DNA of 64,000 nucleotides from Mallotus nudiflorus (Eukaryota; Streptophyta; Magnoliopsida; Malpighiales; Euphorbiaceae), in contig CANTUR010000611.1 of NCBI GenBank assembly GCA_947683625.1, forward strand, positions 248,001-312,000. Direction: 5' to 3'. The notes under the pieces are model-generated. The model made no database searches, was not told the DNA's origin, and was given only the letters and a program-made list of their open reading frames with translations. The translations under genes and the position numbers were made by a program. Shown here piece after piece: positions 47,705-59,389 of the stretch; positions within the stretch are counted from its first letter, which is position 1, and each line of letters starts with the position of its first letter.

Positions 47705-49719
47705 TATAAGCACCAAATTTTGGGATGCAATTGTGCACAATTGCAACGTAAGCCCCTATGATGAAATTTATTCAAAAATTGAACTTGATTGTTGATTTTC
47801 TAGACTTTAAAGACTAAATTGCAACATTTTTTAGGGTTTGATTGCAAATAAGTCAATTTTTAGGGGTCATTTGGTAATTAAAAGTAAAAAAAAAAAGAAA
47901 AAAAAGTTTTAGGATTGGCATTACACAGTGCTGATGCGCAATAATTCCATTTTTTTATTTTTTCGTGTATTTTTCCTTATTTTTATTGATTTTTTCAGTG
48001 TTTTAATAGGTTGAAAATTCAAATTTTATCTGATAAGGTTTTTTTTTTAAAAAAACGCAGAAGATATTTTTGAAATCAAAACAAACACTATCTGATATGG
48101 TCAGATAGGTCTGTTCCTCCTTTGGAGGAAGTTCAATACGCGCAGACTTTGCATTTAAAAGCAGAGTCTGCATACGTGCAAGAGGGAGGCTTGGCTGGAG
48201 GACCTTTTTTTTCTTCTGATTTTCGAGAGGATTTTTTTGGAGAGGCACATGAAGACACAGTGAAAAAAGAGAGACTGTGAGCATAAAACCCAAATTTTCG
48301 ATACTGAAATTTCTAAAGGCAATAGTCCAGAATCAATAATATCTTAATTTTAATGGTGATAATTCAATGTAAGGGGCTCAAAAAGGGGCATTTGCACAAC
48401 ATCTCCAGTGTTATTTTTCTATTTCTTTTATTACTCTTTTTTTATTATTTTCTTTTATTTTTGTTATTATTTGATTTCATTGCTAATTTTCTTTTTTTGT
48501 TTTGATGTCCATATGTGTATTGAGGAGGAGGATACCGCCTGTGTTTAATTGAATAGAAGATCCATGGAATGTCATGGATGAACCTGTACTGTTTTAATAA
48601 TAGTTCTTAGGATTTTAATTTTTGTTTTGCATTTTGGTATCCTGTGTAGTTTATTTTAATTTCTGGGTGTATAATTATTTAATTTTAATTTTGTACGTAG
48701 TTTGTAATAGACCCAGTAGTGGGAATAGTGAAAGATTTAAATTTTTGTATTTTAAAATTGATTAGTAATTAGGTTCAATTGGGTAAAAAAATTAATTAAA
48801 ATCAATGGTGGCAGTAGCTTAAATTAGGGTTTGCATGTAATTAATTTAGGTTTTTTTTTAGAAAATCACTGTAATGTTTGTTTGATATATTTTTTGTGTT
48901 TTACTTATTTTGGGCTTATTTTTTTTTATGTTTTTAGGGCTCACGTTTAGGTCTAACCCACTTAATAAAGAGGCTTAAAAATGATTTAGGTTTTAAATAA
49001 TTAAAATCAACTTAGGCCTATTAGGTTAATTAGATTTTAGGCCCGCTTAGTTAATTAACATTGTTTAGACTTAGCTCAGCCCACTTAATTATTTTTCTTT
49101 TAAAATATATAGACCTAGGTCCACACTCCACTTAAAATAAAACCAAGTTAGACTTAGACCCACTAGTTTAATTTTCCTTCAAAAATTGAATAGACTTAAG
49201 CTTATATCTTAGAAAGACTAAAAAATAGATTTAGGCTCATTAATTAATAAAATATAGGCCCACTTTTTCTATTTCACTTGTAAATAAAATGTAGATTTAG
49301 CTAACTTATTTAATAAAATTAACATAGTTTAGATTTAGGGACAACGCGATCTTGAGTGCATTTTTTACTTGTAATTTTATTGACTTGTTGCCTTTTTGGG
49401 TAAATGGATGTTAATTAGGGTTTAATAAAATTGCATGTAATTAGAGGATGAAATAATTATTTATAAAATTATTCTAAATGAACACGAGACTAAGAGAAGT
49501 TAGTATTCCGTATCCAGAATGTCTTGGTTGTGGTGCTAATTTTCTTTTAGAGAATCGAGTACCACCAATCAAATTGTCCCAGTTATTACCTTGGGTGGTG
49601 ACTCCTCATCTCCACGCCATGTCTTTGTGACAGTGGTTAGTGTGTTCTCTAAGGCCCTGAGCCTAAACAGTGCCATGGTTGCTAAAATCTTGGATGCGCG
49701 CTAAACCCTGCCGTCTACA
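47705..49719 (+). repeat. 3' LTR of the Tat element
   Basis: Starts TATAAGCACC (TG mutated to TA) and ends GTCTACA. It aligns with the 5' LTR over its whole length, with scattered transitions and a loss of about 60 bp at the 20-bp repeats. Confidence 0.92.
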
Positions 49720-50229
49720 CCTGTATATATATATTTTTTATATACATATGATTGTTTGCATTTGACATTTAGTAATGCGTGTATATATATTATAAAAATT
49801 CACTCAGTGAGGTCTGACTCCCCTCAGTTGATATTTTTACAGGAGAGTCTTCTTCTTCATACCTTAGTTGTAGGCCTATCCGTCGGATTTCTTTCGCCCC
49901 GACTCTATTATGTAATTTATCTACTTAATTATTTATTATTGTACTCTAGAAAACTGCAGTAGTTTTATTTGTGTTAGTAGTGATTTTTATTTATTTTGCT
50001 GTATGAGATTTTAATTCAGATGTTTAATCTGAATATTGTATTAATACATTTCATGACATGAAAGAGTTTTATTTTGTCATATTAAATTAAAATTTTAATT
50101 ATGGTATATTTATTTTATTTTATTTATTGCATGCTTTATTATTTTTAGGCTTACTAAGGGTTCCGGATTCGAAAGAATTCTCGTTCCCTAGCGCTAGTCA
50201 TAGCCCCCGATTTGGGTTGTGACATAACT

Positions 50230-51060
50230 CCTCTCTAAAAACATTTCGAGGTACATGGTTCAATTTCTACCATTGTCTATTTAAAGGGGAAGACTACCTC
50301 TATTCTGTAGTCCATTAAAATTTAAGTTATATAATCTCTCTATTAACTAAAACAAAGTTTAATTTTGTAGACCAATAAGAATTTTTTTTATCAATATATT
50401 CAATACTATTTGACTTAATTAAATGATATTATTGTAACTTGGAATGAAACTATTTAGATATTTAAACTAATTGAAAAATTTCTATGAAAATGCCTTGGGG
50501 GGGTGAATAAGGCTAATGAAGAATTTTAGAAATATTAAAATTAATTTAAGGAATGACCAAGAATTGAAAGAGAATAGAGTAGGAAGAACAATTAACATAA
50601 AAATTTAAAGCATTCAGATTCTCAACAATCCTACGTCTCCACCTAACTTATCCCAAAGTTAGGATTTTTCAATACCCATAATCTTATTCATAAGATTGAG
50701 ATTATAAGAGTTTGAGGCTCACTATTCAACCTTACATAAACAAGAGTTTTAAGTCTAACTCTTCAACTAAATCCCAAGTTTTTTAATGGCTAAAAACTTA
50801 AACCAATTCTACTGGAAATATACCTCACTTCCCTTCTAATCTATCCCAGGAATTAGATGAAGATGAAGTCATGTTTCTATCATACAACTAACTCTCACAA
50901 GAGTTAATCAATAAAAAAAATATTGATACAAAGAAAAGATAAAGCTTAATGAATGCTTAAAGAGTTTTTTTTAATCAAGGAGTAATGTAATATGTTGTTA
51001 TTGTTATCACAACTCTAGAGCATATATATATAAAATAAGCTTAAAAAATATAGTTGTTGG
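50230..51060. other. Duplicated flank and unassigned repeat-like DNA
   Basis: Bases 50230-50330 continue the duplicated SQE flank (match to 5725-5825). Bases from about 50490 are absent from copy 1 and include TTGGGGGGGTGAATAAGGC and text resembling interspersed plant repeats. No coding region seen. Confidence 0.4.
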
Positions 51061-52266
51061 AGCCAATGATTATGTCACCAATGTCTCTTTCCTTTAATAA
51101 TTTCAAAAATATGTCTGTTCGAGTTTACTATCACTATGAAAGCAAAGCGTCAGTCGTAGTCCTCAGTTGAGTACAAGCTTTTTGTCACCATGACAGTCTT
51201 GTTTCAATCGTAGCCCTTTGTTAAAAAATATGTTTGTTGGAGCCAATGATTATATATCCAACGTTTCTTTCCTTCAATAATTTCAAAAATATGTGTGTTG
51301 GATTTTTATGAAGTTTAATGTCACTATGGAAGCAAATCTTCAGTTGCAACTCTCTGCTGAGTGTTACCATGGTAGCCTTGCTTTTAGTCGTAACCCTCTA
51401 CTTAGTTGAATTACAAGCTTTCTATCACCATGGTAGCCTTACTTCTGTCGTAGCCCTTCAACTTTCTGTCACTATAGCAGCCTAGCTTCAATCGCAACCC
51501 TCTGCTGACTGTCATTATGGTAGCCTTGCTTCAATCATACCCCTCTGCTGAGCTGAATTAAGACTTGACTTTGATTAAGAGTAATATTATACCTATGCTT
51601 ATAATCACACTTAAACAAAGAACATTAAATGCTCAAAATTAAGTTTGTTAATATTAAAATCAAGATTGATTATTGCTAAGGTTAACTTTCTATCCTTTTT
51701 AACATATGAAACTGTGGGTTATTTGCACTTACAGTACCCAACTTTTTCATTAAATACCACTAAAGCACTTAACCATTAATATGTGTGTTGGATTTTATGA
51801 AGTTTGATGTCACCATGGAAGCAAGCTTCAGTCGTAACCCTCTACTGAGTGTCACCATGGCAACCTTGCTTTTAGTCGTAGCCCTTTACTTAGCTGAATT
51901 ACAAGCTTTCTATCACCATGGTAGCCTTACTTCAATCGTAGCCCTTTAGCTTTCTGTCATCATGGCAACCTAACTTCAATCACAGCCCTTTGTTGACTGT
52001 CACCATGGTAGCCTTGCTTCAGTCATACCCCTCTACTAAGCTGAATTAAGACTTGACTTTGATTGAGAGTAATATTATACCTATGCTTATAATCACACTT
52101 AAACAAATAACATTAAATGCTCAAAATTAAGTTTGTTAATATTAAAATCAAGATTGATTATTGCTAAGGTCAACTTTCTATCATTTTTAACATATGAAAC
52201 TGTGGATTATTTGCACTTTCGGTACCCAACTTTTTAACTAAATACCACCAAAGCACTCAACCATTA
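51061..52266 (+). repeat. Tandem repeats: CACCATGGTAGCC minisatellite inside a 0.49 kb duplication
   Basis: A unit of about 40-45 bp with CACCATGGTAGCCTTGCTTC and TCGTAGCCCTCTGCTGA recurs a dozen or so times. A larger unit of about 0.49 kb, from about 51291 to 51779, is repeated at about 51780-52266. The end of each large unit contains the first 60 or so bases of the foldback element that starts at 52204. Confidence 0.7.
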
Positions 52267-53682
52267 AAATGCAGCACAAAACTCTCTAACCTTTCATTTT
52301 ATTACCAATAAAGTGCCTAAACCAGATTTCTAGCCAAAGATTATCACGTGGCACTCCACATGGAATCTGACATGGTGACACATGTCACACTACATTGATG
52401 TGGTGCCACATGGTGCTAATATGACATTTACAAGCCTAATATGTCAGTATAATGGAACCATCGCTAAAAGTGAGATACCATAGTGGGACCAATGCTAAAA
52501 GTTGGGTGCCATGAATGAAAAATTATAATTTTTTAGTTGATTTTTGTTTGTTTAATTGGTTTTTATTTTTTGATGATAAAATTGTAAAATTTCACAATTT
52601 ATAGTTTTTAGGTGAAAATTTTTGTTTTTAATGTGTATCTTGTTTTTTTAAATAAAATGAAATGTTCATAATTTAAATTAATATTCAATTCAATAAAAAT
52701 CATTTAAAATTTATTATATATTGTTAACTCGTAAACCAGCTCAAAAAGTAGTTTAATGCACTACTATTTTTATATGAAAATAGTATTTTAATGCACTACT
52801 ATTTTTATATGAAAATAGTATTTTAATGCACTACTACTTGTAAACTAACTCGAATAGTAGTATAATACCGGCTTGAATAGTAGTATAATGCACTACTATG
52901 TTATATTTCATATCAAAATATTAGTGCATTCAATTACTATTCGAGCCGGTTTACGAGTTAACACTATATAATAAATTTGAAATGATTTTTATTAAATTGA
53001 ATATTAATTTAAATTAAAAATTTCATTTTATTTAAAAATTAAATTTTAATTGAATATTTTATAATAAAAATAAAAAATTTATATTTATTAGATGTTAAAA
53101 AATATATACTATATATTTCATATCAAAATAGGAGTGCATTATACCACTATTCGAGTCTGTTTATGAGTTAAAAATATATAATAAATTTTAAATGATTCTT
53201 ATTGAAATGAATATTAATTTAAATTATGAACATTTCACTTTATTTAAAAATCGAGATACACATTAAAAACACAAATTTTCACTTAAAAATAATAAATTTT
53301 GAAATTTTATCATCACAAAACAAAAACCAATTAACCAAACATAAATTAACTCTAAAATCAAAAATTTTCACTCATGATACCCAACTTTTAGTATTGGTCC
53401 TACTACGGTATCTTACTTTTAGTGATGATCCCATTATACTGACATGTTAGGCTTGCAAATGCCACGTCAGTACCATGTGGCGCCATGTCAGCACAGTGTG
53501 ACACATGTCACCATGTCAAATGCCACGTGGTGTACCATGTGGTCATCTTTGGCTGTAAATCGGGTTTAGACACTTTGTTGGTAATAAAATGAAAGATTAG
53601 GGAGTTTTGTGTTACATTTTAACAATTTGGGACTTTGATGGTATTTAGTTAAAAAGTTGGGTACCATCAATGCAAATAACTC
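52204..53682. mobile_element. Foldback element with arms of about 0.6 kb (long terminal inverted repeats)
   Basis: The left arm starts GATTATTTGCACTTTCGGTA and the right arm ends, read in reverse complement, GAGTTATTTGCATTGATGGT. Both continue with CCCAACTTTTTAACTAAATA and stay matched for about 600 bp. An additional partial inverted copy lies in the centre (about 52890-53040), next to a tandem repeat of about 36 bp (52740-52840). There is no transposase. Mutator-like or foldback elements have such arms. No clear 9-bp target duplication was found. Confidence 0.75.
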
Positions 53683-54602
53683 TAAAAATGTTAAAATAAT
53701 TAAATTATAAGTTAAAAAAGCAAATTCGTAAAATGTACTAAGTTTAAAAGATCACAAATTATATGCTCAAATAAACAAATTGTAGATCTAATGGTGAAGA
53801 ACAACTAATAACAAGACAAAACCAAAATCCTAATGCAAAGGTCTGAACCTTAGCATAACATCGAGATATATACTTGTGGGCGTGCACTGTAGATAAGTTC
53901 TCTCTTAACTTTGCCTACTATCTAAGCTGGCAAGAAATTTCAATTACTAAACCTCTTGTTAGCTTAGCTTATCTATTCAACACACAATATGTGTACAGTA
54001 ATATTATGGTACGTAGATAAGTGCTAATGAGAACAAGACATATATATGTATCATTTTCAATGGCTGCTCCTAGACACTCATCAAAGGTCTAGAACTATCA
54101 CTACCACCACCAGCAAATCACTATTAAATAACAATCTAAGCATAGTTTTTCCTTTAATTGAATGTTAGATTGTTAAATTGCTCTTATAAGAGTGGCTGAT
54201 GGTTAGAAGATTCTGCTCTTTATTGATAATGACATAGCTCATAAAGACAAGCTAATAATGCCATAGCTCTGACAAAGACAGTCTAATAATGTGGCACTGT
54301 CCGAAAAGAAAAGGAACCTATTTATTCCTTGCTTGGATGAAAAAAGAAAGACTGTAAGAAAAAAGAAACCTATTCCTTGCTTGGATTATAAAAAAAATAA
54401 AAAGAATATATACTTTACTACAATCTTTAAAAATGTTGTTCTTGTGTTTACAATTAGAATATTTTCTTTCCCTTAACAAGTGATCTTATATTCTAATTAA
54501 TTTTGACATATATATATATATAAAAGAAGCAATAATTAGCACTTCAAATAGAGAAGTTCTCATCTTTAAAGAGAGTAAAACATTAGAAAAAAAGAAAAGA
54601 AA
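53683..54602. other. Upstream region of DC1-jacalin copy 2
   Basis: Matches 5841-6540 and 7080-7300 upstream of copy 1, without the internal duplication. TATATAAAAG lies near 54515-54525, about 80 bp before the ATG. No gene seen. Confidence 0.55.
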
Positions 54603-56523
54603 ATGGAGTCGGAATAGAGTGCTGAGAAGCAATAAGAGCATTAAATAACAAAAAGCATGAAATAGCTTATCAATTAGCTGAGTTTTTACACTATTCTCTT
54701 ATTGATGAAGAGGATATCATTGCAGAATCTGAAAACTCTATTTCAAATGATGAAACCATTTCTTTTCACGACTTACCTTTCAATATCCTCACCAAAATCA
54801 CCAAAATCCAACTCCATCTCAAACTTCAAGTTCTCATTAATACTTCACTCTCCCACAACGACAAATTGTTAGATCTAGCAATGTCTGAAAGGGCTCGATT
54901 GCTCATCATTGAGTGTAAAGATGGAGATTATCATATTCATGATTTTTACGAGTTTGGATATGCAAGGATTTCTAGCATTGACCTCACAAAGCCATTTAAA
55001 GTCAAAGCGTTTGCCAAAAAGATAATGTATGTGCCAAAAGGCAATGAGAAGCATGCTGCTCGTGGTGGTTGTAAAGGTACTTACCAATAAACATTAACAG
55101 GATTTTTGAAGGAGGACAAAATGGTTCCTCAAAGAATTTTCATAGAAGCGCATGCACATGAGTTTTTCTTCATTGAAGAACCTAAGATGAAGAAGGGTTC
55201 TACTTCTAGTAGTAAACTCCAATGCTGCAATCGTTGTGATGCAGTGGTTTCAGGTCCAACCTATCAATGCACTGTATGCAACGAGTTCGTTCTTCATAAA
55301 AAGTGTGCTAAATTTTATATCGACTTTGAAGCCATTTTTGAAGAGGGTGCTATTTTTTACCTAAAATCAAACCCAAACCCATCTGAGTATGAGTTTCCAG
55401 AGAAGAGCAAGTGCAAAAGCTGCCAAGACTATTCCTCAAGCTGCAATGATTGTCTACTTCAAACTCATATCAAATGTGACGTTGTACCGACAATTTGGAG
55501 ATATGAAAATCATGAACACCCGCTTAGTTTTGTTATCATGCCATTTTGGTGTGAGTATCAATATAAATGCAGTATTTGTAACAAATATGAGAAGTTTATC
55601 GGCTATAAATGTTATGGCTGCAACATGGACCTTCACATCTCTTGTGCAATAAAAGAGGCAACTATTGTGTGTGTGTATATATATATATTATAATTGATAT
55701 TGCGACAGTCAATATTGCGAGCTAATTTTAATTAATATGTACTTAAGTGTAAATTAATTAATTAATGAAGTTACCACAGAACTCCGAGTATATCAAGAAT
55801 ATTGTTATGGGACCTTGGGGTGGTCATGGTGATGATGAATGGGATTGTTGATAGTTTATGTTGGGCCTTCTATTAGCTTCATCCAGATTGATTATGTTGA
55901 TAAAGGAAAACCAGTTTTGTCAAAGCAGCATGGACATGCATCTGCCCAATTGAACAAGGTTGGTTGCATATTTTTTCTCTATATATTTTTTACTTAGAGC
56001 CACATCAAGCATTTGCCTTCAAAGGCTTTTTGACAAGCATTGGATGCATCTAAAATTTATTAATTAATAGATAAGAAGACATCCCAACTAATTAACTCCT
56101 AAAAAATATACAAATTTGTATCTAATTAGAATTAGTAATTAAATTAAATATTAAATTATTGAAACATGCTTTAAAAAATTAACTTTGTATTTTCAGGTTG
56201 AGGTGATACTTGATTACCCAAATGAATATCTTACTGAAGTCTATGGAACCTTTGATGATGATTGGATGATTGGTGGACTTCTTTCACTTACACTCTAAAG
56301 CAATAAAAAAAAATACGGACCATTTGGTATACCATTTAATGAAAAAGGAAACGGAACATATTTTTCTTCTTTAGATGGCGCTGATGGAGGACAATACAAG
56401 ATTGTTGGGTTCCATGGCAGGAGTAAAAACAATCCTTTCGGTGAAAGCGATTTGATTTCAATTGGTTTTCATTTAGAGCAAATCAATAAACACACGAGGA
56501 GGCCCAGAGGTAACAACAAATAG
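54603..56523 (+). pseudogene. DC1 zinc-finger / jacalin-lectin gene, copy 2, broken
   Basis: Same gene as 7301-12939 without the solo LTR. The ATG at 54603 is followed by TAG at codon 5 (54615-54617, AAG in copy 1) and by a deletion in the first 20 codons. TAA at about 55087 replaces TCA of copy 1. The stretch 55106-55693 is open and shows the DC1 modules best: HAHEFFF with CC-x2-C and C-x2-C and HKKC, then CKSCQDYSSSCNDCLLQTHIKC, then HEHPLSF with CEYQYKCSIC and CYGCNMDLHISC. Jacalin exon 1 (about 55810-55960, GPWGGHGDDEW) has lost about 36 bases. Exon 2 (about 56198-56523) has a stop where copy 1 has Gln. The end, IGFHLEQINKH, is conserved. Confidence 0.78.
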
Positions 56524-57618
56524 AAGTTCATAAATTTAGCCACCAAATACACTAGGAATGTGTTTGATTCAAATGAATTCTACAAACTTTTATGGAATTC
56601 ATTTACAAATAAAAATGAGTGTGTTTAGTTTAAATAAAAACTTTGTAAAATTCATTTCTAATTCTAACTTTTTAATTTTTTGAAATTGACTAACACTAAT
56701 TTCATTTATATTGATGAAATATTTTTAGTTCAAATGAATTTAGAATTCATTTGTAAATAAATTCTATTTAAAATTTATTTATAAATGAAATGTATTTATT
56801 AATGGAATTCAACCAAACCAGGGGTAAGATAAAATTTTAAAAATTACAAAGATATTTGGTGGTCAAATTTGCTTATTTGTTGAATTTCTCGATGTCCTAG
56901 TTTTTTATAATAAAAAAAAAAGAATTTAAGTGTATAAAATTATTTTTTAAAAAATTCTGAAATAAAATTGGATATAATTGAAATAATTTGAATAGTAAAA
57001 TTATTAAATTAATACAAATTTTAATTGATAATATAATTGAAAACCAATCAAGATTTAAAATAGATGAGGTCATTTTTTCTTTTAAAATCTCAGTATATTA
57101 AGATTAATCTGTGCCTTGCTACATAGCCTTTCATTTTAATCAAAATGTTTGTTCTCATATTTCAATATATCTGGACAATAATTTCTTGATTTTTAAGTAA
57201 CTTTTTCCTTTATTAGGGGGAAAATCTTCTTGATGCATAACTTATATTATCATAGAATAAAAAACAAAGTATATTCTTTGAAGTTTTATATTAAAAAAAA
57301 AAAAAGTCATAATGATAAAGCAAGCCATTACCTAGCCTTTGTCTAAAATATAAAATGATAATAATTAAGAAAAATTATTATTGAATTTATTGATGTTGTT
57401 GTTGTTGCTGTTTTTTTTTTTTTTTTTTTTTTTTGAAATGGAATGTGACATTGTTAAATTTGTTAAATAATATAGGGACTGGAAACGTATCAAACCAATA
57501 TGAAAATGAATAATAAATATGCTCGAATAAAAAATTTATAAATCTAATTAGCGGTGAAGAACCACTAATAGCTTTAGCTAAAGACGAGCCATACCATAAT
57601 GCAAATACCTAACCAAGA
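56524..57618. other. 3' flank of DC1-jacalin copy 2
   Basis: Matches 12940-13760 apart from the inserted element at 56555-56824. A poly-T run lies at about 57410-57435. No gene seen. Confidence 0.55.
56555..56824. mobile_element. MITE-like insertion of about 270 bp with empty site in copy 1
   Basis: The flanking DNA at 56540-56554 and 56825-56850 is continuous in copy 1 at about 12970-12980. The insert starts GGAATGTGTTTGATTC and ends, in reverse complement, CCCCTGGTTTGGTTGAATTC. These imperfect terminal inverted repeats contain the GTGTTTGGTT-type words common in plant hAT and PIF MITEs. It is rich in GAATTCATTT and its inverse. The superfamily is not resolved. Confidence 0.65.
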
Positions 57619-58017
57619 TATAGGCGGATCCCGTCTACAAGTGGAAATACAAGATTTGAAGAAAATTAAAACTAAAAAAAAAAAAAAGAGTAAACATTTA
57701 CAATACTGAATTTTGGTGCATTAAAAAGTAAGATTGAAAGTGTGTGAGAAAGCAAAAATTGGAGGGCTGTATGTGTAAGTTAATGGTGATAGGTGTATAA
57801 ATAAGAAAAATTGAGAGTTTTGGGCAGTGAATATTGTGAATGTGATGAGTGTAAAATATTTACTTGAGTTTTTCTTTTGTACAAAGGGAAAGAGAGAGAA
57901 AATAAATATTATTTGTTAAATTGTGAATCATAATTTTTTTTTATCAACGGGAAATATTACAACATGATATTACAATACATCTATCAATATCTATTATATA
58001 TTGTCTATTACAATTAA

Positions 58018-58056
<39 letters not shown>

Positions 58057-58117
58057 ACATTACAACATGATATTACAATATATCTATCAATATCTATTAT
58101 ATATTGTCTATTACAAT

Positions 58118-58167
<50 letters not shown>

Positions 58168-58501
58168 CCACATATTAATGGTTGTAATTTGTAATCTCAT
58201 TATTTTTATAGTGGAAGATTTAATTGGATTAGGTCTCGTGATTTTTCCTTTTTTTATAAGGTTTCCACGTAAAAAAATATTGGTACCTTGTTATTATTTT
58301 TATGTATTTATATGACAAGTTTTATTGTCTAGTTTATTCATTCATTGGCTGGTTTAACCGTCTTATTCTTATTCTTATTATTATTATTATTTTAATTTGA
58401 CAAGCTAAGCTGCCTTTATATTATTGTGTACATTTCACCACCTTTATTTATTTTGTAAATCTCATTTGTTTTCTAGTAGAAACAATTTAATTTTTTCAAC
58501 A
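57619..58501 (+). repeat. 5' LTR of the Tork-like element with microsatellite insert
   Basis: About 883 bp against 700 in the 3' LTR. The excess is an insert at about 57940-58170: two copies of a unit of about 110 bp (ATTACAACATGATATTACAA...), each ending in a (TC)n(TA)n run. Confidence 0.8.
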
Positions 58502-58559
58502 AAGTGGTATCGGAACTTGGTTGATTAGAAATTTTTCTATCTCAATAAAAAGGAGAATA

Positions 58560-59345
58560 CATGCAACACGTTCAAATTGATTCCAACAAATTACTCAATT
58601 TGGAAATCAATTATGGAAGATCTTTTTATACAAGAAAGATCTATGGCAGCCCTTCAAAACTGTCAATAGTGTAGCTATTAGCAAATTAGTGGACATGAAA
58701 GATGAAGATTGTGAAGTGCTCAACAAAAATGTATAGCTCAAATTAGACAGTGAATTGATATAAGCATTATGCAGAGCATTGCCAAAGAAACTGATGCCTA
58801 CAGGCTATAGGAAAAATTGGAGAAGATGTACGTGCAACAAAGTGCACAAAATGTAGCCAATTTGATACTCCACCTTATTACCTTAAAATATAAAGATGGC
58901 AATAACATGTCAGAACACATCAATGAACTTGAAGGTGTTGCATACCAACTCTCAACAATGAATTATAGATTTGATGATAATCAATTGGCAACATTTCTAA
59001 TAATCTTTTTGCCAAAAAGTTGGGACACACTTTTTGCATTTGTTACAAATTCAGCTCCTGATGGAAAGGTAACCTTGGAGATGGTGAATGATAGATTGTT
59101 CAATGAAGAATCCTGATGAAATGAGACTAGTGAAACGTTTAAAGCTCTTATGTTAGAAAAACAAGAATGGTGTGGAAGAAACAAAAGTAAATCTCATCAA
59201 AATCAATAAAGGGGCCGATTAAAATCTTGATTAAGAAAAGACATCACTGGCCATCACTGTCGCAAACTTGGACATTTCAAAAGGGAGTGTAGAAAATGGA
59301 AAGCTAAGCAATCGAGGAATCAACTAGTATAAGCTTCACAAGCAA
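58560..59345 (+). pseudogene. Tork-like Gag, decayed
   Basis: The start TTFKLIPTNYSIWKSIMEDL is typical of Copia Gag. The open part 58817-59116 carries the Gag core with MSEHINELEGVAYQLSTMN. A CCHC-type knuckle, HHCRKLGHFKREC, is at about 59255-59295. There are several stops before and after. Confidence 0.8.
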
Positions 59346-59389
59346 AAATTGCAATGGTCGGAGATAAAGTTGAAATTGTCCTAGATGAT

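Larger units (their letters stand above)
30296..49719 (+). mobile_element. Complete Ty3/gypsy retrotransposon of the Tat lineage (Ogre/Retand type), 19.4 kb
   Basis: The LTRs are 30296-32394 (2099 bp) and 47705-49719 (2015 bp). The target duplication CCTGT is at 30291-30295 and 49720-49724. The primer site TGGCGACTCCACTGAGGA starts at 32396, one base after the LTR, and a purine-rich tract with AAAGGGGGGC ends directly before the 3' LTR (47691-47704). Order inside: leader of 2.4 kb, gag, protease, reverse transcriptase with RNase H, a second RNase H, integrase, then 6 kb holding two opposite-strand genes and repeats. Dual RNase H and opposite-strand genes behind pol are established marks of the Tat lineage. 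All reading frames are broken, so it is non-autonomous now. Confidence 0.93.
27505..50224 (+). mobile_element. Solo LTR C, split by the Tat-type retrotransposon
   Basis: Starts TGTAATAACC at 27505 and ends GTGACA at 50224, with the perfect target duplication TAACT at 27500-27504 and 50225-50229. The two parts (27505-30295 and 49725-50224) join into one LTR of about 3.29 kb that lines up with solo LTR B. Flanking host DNA continues across the insertion when compared with the SQE1 flank at about 5720. Confidence 0.9.
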
